A stretch of 64,000 nucleotides of DNA from Delphinus delphis (lineage: Eukaryota > Chordata > Mammalia > Artiodactyla > Delphinidae), in contig NC_082694.2 of NCBI RefSeq assembly GCF_949987515.2, positions 70,306,080 to 70,370,079 of the forward strand, written 5' to 3'. The notes under the pieces are model-generated. The model did no database searches, had not been told where the DNA came from, and was given only the letters and a program-made list of their open reading frames with translations. The position numbers were made by a program, and so were the translations under genes. Positions 58,942 through 64,000 of this stretch are shown here, piece after piece (within the stretch, counting starts at the first letter, position 1; each line of letters begins with the position of its first letter).

Positions 58942-59011
58942 TTTTTGTTTTTTTAACATCTTTATTGGAGTATAATTGCTTTACAATGGTGTGTCAGTTT
59001 CTGCTTTATAA
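58942..59011 (-). mobile_element. Very short (70-bp) L1 3' tail insertion, antisense
   Basis: 'aacatctttattggagtataattgc' and 'caatggtgtgtcagtttctgc' is the reversed end of artiodactyl/cetacean L1 with a TTTTT-rich reversed tail. Perfect 16-bp duplication CTGCAGTGGCTGTTTG at 58926-58941 and 59012-59027. Confidence 0.93.
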
Positions 59012-61589
59012 CTGCAGTGGCTGTTTGAAGTAGTGGTTGTTACGTGGTTGTGAAAGGCTCTCTCTAAATGTATTATGATACGGGAGGATTTAAAATAACA
59101 ATAGAACCCCATTGTCTGTAGCTTAATGGGTAGATTAAAATAGTATAACCTTGCCCCACCCTTGGCATAATAATAGAAGATATTAACAGCAAGGTAACAG
59201 CAAATTCAAAATTGTGGTCCACATAAACTATTTTTGAACTGCCTCTGATTCATTCTTCTAGAAATTGTCACAATATTACTTAGCCTCAGTTTACATTAAG
59301 ATGAGATGTTCAGTAAAGATCTTTTCTGATTGTAGCCTATTAAACTGAGTATAGAATGGCCTTTATGTGGTGTTTGGAAGGTGGAGATGAGAGGTGCACA
59401 TGATGGCATATGGACATGCTAACTACTCTAGCAGCTCTCATAGTCTTCAGAAATGGATAAATGCTGAGCTAGCAATAATGAAGAATGATTTAGTCTCTCA
59501 TAGGATGTGCTTCTCTCATTCATGGGTCATGCATATGACATAGGCATAGAAATGTAGAATTTTAGGTTTATATTATATATTTATGAATGTTTTTGTAGTC
59601 CAGTGCAAGTTAAAATGGAAAACTTGTAGTTAGCAGTGATAGTAGCAGCGTGCTGCACAGCAGTTCTAAGTCAGTTGCAGTTAATAAAGGTAAAACAAAC
59701 TAAATGCGCCTATTCCTTTTTCTTATTTAGGGCTTTTACTCTCAATCTGACATCACTTTATTTCAAATGCATTGTAAGACAGGAAGAACACTGAGATGGT
59801 ATCAAAACCCACTTCCTTTTATGTACAAAAATAAAGAGCTCTGACAGCAAAACTGATACTTCTAGTTGGAAATCAATAGAAACTCTTGATATAGGTATAC
59901 CTTTTAGCCAGATAGGGACAGAGAATAGAACTTTGAAATTCAGTCCAATGTTAACACTGGTTTATTGATTTCTGTGTAAGGTGGAAGAACTTAGAAGTTT
60001 GTAGTTCTGGTTCCTAATTTTCAGACAGGAAACAATGTTCAGAGACGAGCTTTTTGGAATTCCAATCCAAGGTAAGATGGAATAACGCCAGAAAAATGAT
60101 TAAAATCAACTTTTCTGTTGCTTTTTTGTAGGACTGTAGCTAAGTGAAGTCTCTGCCTTTCCCCTAAAATATAAATAGTGCAGCATGAAGCAACTGCAAA
60201 AGCATTATTTTTATCTTCTGAAAAAAGTTTTGTTAAATTTTGGTCTGCTTTCAAAATGTCAAAAAAAAAATTAAGTGAAATATGCTTTTTCACTTATAAG
60301 GTGTTACTAATTCTTTCCAGGAACATGAGCTCATGTTAATTTTACTGCTTCAGGAATTTGATACATAGTGTGTTTGGGGTTACTTAAAATACCGTAGACC
60401 TGTCTGCCCTCTAACAGCATTTATATATGTGTTAAGTTACTGAATAGTGATGATTATATAGAGAGAGAAATGTCACCTTTAAAAAGTATACTGGAGAGAA
60501 AAACTCCTTTGGGCAAAGTTAACTTACATGGTGAGAGACCTTTGGGAGAGATGCTCTCTTCTCTCCTGGGGTGATTAGTGTCTGAGTTGGAGGTTTTAGC
60601 TTTGTCATGTATTAAAGACAGCTACACTACTAGGACTTGGATAGTTAGGGTACCCAGAAGCAAGGGAAGGTGTTCAGGTAAGACCTCTTCATCTTTGGTT
60701 AGGGGACTGTTCGAATGTAATCAGGAGCCACAGCCTGCTCAGTTTGGAGTAGACCGTACTTGGTGTGAGGAGAAGGGATTTAGAACTAAAACCGTCTGTT
60801 ACTTCTGGAAATGAAGTTCCTCTAAAGAAAGACTACTGTGAAAATAAAACTCTCCCTTAAGAGAAGGATTGCTGTTTTTGACCATGCACTCTTTCAACTA
60901 TTAATCCTTCAACTATATAAAGCTCAATTTCAATTTTGATATTACTGCTCCATTATTTCTGATAGTGTCTCTAATACTTCAGAGGGGCCCATTGAATGTC
61001 TTCAGGAGAAACTAAAATGCTAAGTCAGAGATTATTTACTAAAGCTTTTAATTCAAATGCATCTAATATGAATAGTCCATTACCCTTTTGACCTTGTTCA
61101 ATATGTTAATCATTTGTTGAAATGGAAAATTCCCAGTGCTATAATGTATCTGAAAGATGGTACCTTATGATCTTATACTCAGGGGATGGTACATAAGTAT
61201 CCAACAGCCTGAAACTACTTCCAGTAAACTGTGTAAAACTGGCTTTAATAAGCCTCAGTTCTAAAATTTGTTTCAAATATTTTTCTGAAAACTCTTAAAT
61301 TTGAGTTTAAAAAGATCTCTACTAGGTCGCTGTTTGGTTTTTGTGTGTGACATTTTTGGTTTTTTAAATCAAATAATGAGTGCTTTTGATCAGAACTTGT
61401 TAATCTTTTGTTATGTCTATATGTTTATATGAAAGCAAGCATTTTTGTTTCTAATCAGATACTAAATAAGTTCTTAAATGAGTGCTTTTGACTCTGTTGC
61501 GCCATCCACATTGGAGGACTAGTAGTTCAGGATATAATCTTGAGAACTGTTGTTTAAGCAGTTAGTTTATTTGCAGAACCAAAGAGTTT

Positions 61590-61737
61590 TAAGCTCTTTG
61601 GTTTTCAGGAGTTTTTGGTTCTTTTGGCTCATCTCATTTCCATGTAAATTTTAGAATCAGCTAGTCAGTTTTCACATGCCCCGCTCCCATTAACCTGCTA
61701 GGATTTTGATCGGGATTGCATTAAAACTGTATGTCAT
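61590..61737 (-). mobile_element. L1 ORF2 fragment, antisense
   Basis: 'catgtaaattttagaatcagctagtcag' and 'ctaggattttgatcgggattgcattaaaactg' is a reversed L1 ORF2 segment. Confidence 0.7.
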
Positions 61738-61950
61738 GGGCTTCCCTGGTGGCGCAGTGGTTGAGAGTTCGTCTGCCGATGCAGCGGACACAGGTTCGTG
61801 CCCCGGTCCGGGAAGATCCCACATGCCGCGGAGCAGCTGGGCCCGTGAGCCATGGCCGCTGAGCCTGCGCGTCTGGAGCCTGTGCTCTGCAACGGGAGAG
61901 GCCACAACAGTGAGAGGCCCGCGTACCGCCAAAAAATAAATAAATAAATT
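61738..61950 (+). mobile_element. CHR-2 SINE, sense, between L1 pieces
   Basis: Near-consensus body with an AAAAAATAAATAAATAAA tail. No convincing target duplication is seen; the flanking L1 pieces are from different parts of L1, so the left or right junction may have been rearranged. Confidence 0.94.
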
Positions 61951-61954
61951 TTTT

Positions 61955-63250
61955 TTCCTTGTGATGAGAACTTTCAGGGTGTACTTTCTTAACTTTCATG
62001 TATAACATACAGTGGTATTAATTGTATTTATCATGTTGTACATTACATCCCTAGTACTTATTTATCTTCTAACTGGAAGTTTGTACCTTCATCAGTCCCC
62101 GCAACCTCCCCACCTCTGGTAATCACAAATCTGATCATTTTTTCTATGAGTTTGTTTTTGAAGTATAGTTGACCTACAACACTGTCAGTTCCTGGTACAA
62201 AACATAGTGATTCCATATTTCTGTATTTCAGAATGATAACCATGATAAGTCTAGTTGTCCTCTGTCACCAAAGATATTATACCATTATTGACTATATTCC
62301 CCATAGGGTAGGATATATTACATACCTGTGGCTCATTTATTTGGTAACAAAGTTTGTACCTCTTAATCTGCCTCACCTGTTTCTTTCTTCCCCTCACCAC
62401 CACTCTCCCCTCTGGCAACCACCTGTTTGTTCTCCATATCTGTGGGTCTGTTTCTGGGTTTTTTTGGGGTTTTTTTGTTTTTTTTTTGGCCACAATGCAC
62501 AGCTTACAGGATCTTAGTTCCCTGACCAGGGATTGAACTTGGGCCACGGCAGTGAAAGTGCCAAGTCCTTACCATTGGACTGCCAAGGAGTTCCCATTCT
62601 GTTTCTGTTTAGTTTTGGTTGTTCATTTGTTTTGTTTTTTAGGTTCCACATATAAGTGAAATCATACAGTATTTGTCTTTGTTCTTCTGGCTTCATTTAG
62701 TATAATATGCCCTCTGGATCCATCATTGTTGCCACACATGGTGACAAGATTTCATTCTTTTTTATTGCTGAGTAATGTGCCACGTTGTGTGTGTGTGTGT
62801 GCATGTGCTGTGTGTTTGTACGTACATGCATACATACATAGCACATCTTCTTTATCCATTCATCTGTTGGTGGGCACTTAGATTGCTTCCATATCTTGGC
62901 TGTTATAAATAATGCTGAAGTGAACATAGGGGTGCATATATCTTTCCTGATTATGTTTTTGTTTTGTTTGGATAAATACCCAGGAGTGGAACTGCTGGAT
63001 CATGTGGTAGTTCTATTTTTAATTTTTTGAGGAATCTTTGTTCTGTTTTTCCATAGTGGCTGCACCAATTTACATTCCCACTAACAGTACATGAGGGTTT
63101 CGTTTCTCCACATCCTCGCCAGCACTTGTTATTTGCTGTCTTTTTGATGATAGCTGTTCTGACAAGTGTGAGGTGATATCTCATTATGGTTTTGACTTTC
63201 ATATCTTTGATGATTAGTCATGTTAAGCATCTTTCCATGTGCCTGTTGGC
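61955..63250 (-). mobile_element. L1 3' UTR and ORF2 end, antisense
   Basis: 'gatgagaactttcagggtgtac', 'catgttgtacattacatccctag', 'agtatagttgacctacaacactg', then 'gaaatcatacagtatttgtctttg', 'aaatacccaggagtggaactgctgg' and 'ccatagtggctgcaccaatttac' is the reversed L1 3' third. A short CHR SINE interrupts it at 62457-62597. A GT/TGCA simple repeat lies at 62783-62840. Confidence 0.88.
62457..62597 (-). mobile_element. Short CHR-type SINE, antisense, inside L1
   Basis: 'ggatcttagttccctgaccagggattgaacttggg' is the tRNA-like half. Perfect 10-bp duplication TCTGTTTCTG at 62447-62456 and 62598-62607. Confidence 0.88.
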
Positions 63251-63429
63251 CAGCTCTGTGTCTCCTTTCAGGGCTTTTAAATAGTAAGTGGAAGCAAGCC
63301 TACTTTGGGAAGAGTTACTGCCTTCTCTCAGAGTTGCTGACTGTAAATACAGCATCCAGGGACTTGCATTCTTGGCATACCCAGCAAGTACTTGTAGCAA
63401 CACTGAGGGATTGCCTCTCCCAACATTGA

Positions 63430-63840
63430 TATTGTATCCAGCAACATTTCTAAATTATTTTCTAATCTAATGGTTTATATATAGGTTTATTCTTAGGATT
63501 GTCCACATATGCAAACATGTGATTTATGAGTAGTGGCAGTTTTATTTTTTTGCCATGTTATACTGGCTAGGGCTTCCAGTAAAGGGTGACATAGGAGTGG
63601 TAATGTCAATCATCCTTTTCTCTATATTTATAAGGTAAAGTTTTGAATATTATGCCATTTTAAGAATGATGTTGACTACAGTAGGTTATTGTAGACACTC
63701 TTTATTAGATGAAGTTAGTTCCTTTCTATTTGTAGTCTAAGAGATTTTATAACAAACAGTTGTTGAATTTTATCAGTTGCTTTTCCTTCATCTACTATTT
63801 CAGTAGATATATTTTTTTCCTTTATTCTGTTAATGTGGTA
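63430..63840 (-). mobile_element. L1 ORF2 fragment, antisense
   Basis: 'ttgccatgttatactggctagggcttccagtaaagg' is a diverged reversed L1 ORF2 block. The 180 bases between this and the previous L1 (63250-63430) are not recognisable. Confidence 0.65.
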
Positions 63841-63847
63841 AATTATG

Positions 63848-63940
63848 TTGGAACTCTCATATATTGCTGGTAGGAGTATAAATCGGTACAACCACTTTGG
63901 AAAACTGTTTCTCCGTATATACTATAGTTGAACATGCATC
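63848..63940 (+). mobile_element. L1 ORF2 fragment, sense
   Basis: 'tggaactctcatatattgctggtaggagtataaatcgg' and 'caaccactttggaaaactgtttc' is sense L1, opposite in orientation to the L1 just before it. Confidence 0.75.
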
Positions 63941-63943
63941 AGA

Positions 63944-64000
63944 ATCACCTGGAGAGCTTATTATGATGCAGATTCCTGGGCCCCACCTTCAGAGTTTCTG
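63944..64000 (+). mobile_element. MER5-type hAT-Charlie fragment, cut by the window edge
   Basis: 'catcagaatcacctggagagctta' and 'gattcctgggccccaccttcagag' is the familiar MER5-like sequence. It continues past the end. Confidence 0.75.

Larger units (their letters stand above)
57374..64000 (+). other. ASXL2: ASXL2 intron 5, 5' part (continues past the window)
   Basis: This intron begins with donor GTAAAT. Apart from a possible hAT fossil (57491-57700) and a 70-bp L1 tail near 58.95 kb, 57374-61590 is AT-rich sequence with few recent insertions and no gene I can recognise. An open frame at 60578-60814 (78 codons) has no recognisable domain, splice context or homology. From about 61590 onward the intron is mostly antisense L1 with two CHR SINEs. 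Confidence 0.85.

Noticed and set aside
60578..60814. 78-codon frame in intron 5
   Set aside because: It has no splice sites in suitable positions, no recognisable motif, and its length is expected by chance in 6.6 kb of intron.

Overview
The window is intronic DNA of a mammal, almost certainly a cetacean. About 26 tRNA-Glu-derived SINEs of the CHR type are scattered through it. They include thirteen copies of the ~200 bp GC-rich CHR-2 form that is typical of whales and dolphins and eight of the longer ~320 bp CHR-1 form. No ruminant Bov-A or BovB repeats were seen. A hippopotamus cannot be formally excluded.

One protein-coding gene is supported, and it runs along the + strand: ASXL2 (ASX-like transcriptional regulator 2, a Polycomb/Trithorax-associated partner of the BAP1 H2A deubiquitinase). 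The window carries its early coding exons. Exon 2 is at 19162-19244 (83 bp), a predicted 3-nt microexon at 35503-35505, exon 4 at 53519-53627 (109 bp) and exon 5 at 57223-57373 (151 bp). Their phases join in one frame and give residues from the HARE-HTH domain through a Ser-rich acidic linker to a basic [12 protein letters not shown] stretch. Exon 1, the promoter and any CpG island lie upstream of base 1. The exons from 6 onward, including the BAP1-binding region and the PHD finger, lie past base 64000. Exon numbers assume a single coding exon 1 upstream.

Layout: 1-19161 is the 3' part of intron 1 (an ERVL-type internal fragment, L1 and L2 pieces, seven CHR SINEs, and a diverged L1 5'-region copy at 16.8-18.7 kb). 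19245-35502 is intron 2 (an intact-ended MER1-like hAT element with a perfect 8-bp duplication, a small retrocopied 3' UTR, and a long antisense L1 block at 26.5-31.3 kb). 35506-53518 is intron 3 (stacked SINE/L1 insertions sharing one target duplication at 40.7-41.5 kb, a GT/CA inverted microsatellite at 42.2 kb, and a four-SINE cluster at 51.3-52.4 kb). 53628-57222 is intron 4. 57374-64000 is the start of intron 5, ending in mostly antisense L1 sequence.

The point most worth checking is the 3-nt exon. Exons 2 and 4 are phase-compatible both with and without it. The site reads CAG AAG|GTAAGA, so it is also a NAGNAG tandem acceptor and looks like a zero-length recursive-splice site. Its use would decide whether one arginine is present in the HARE-HTH domain. 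Apart from ASXL2 and repeats I saw no other gene, no RNA gene and no CRISPR or bacterial feature. The many 60-150 codon open frames are mostly CHR-2 SINEs, which are stop-free in several frames.
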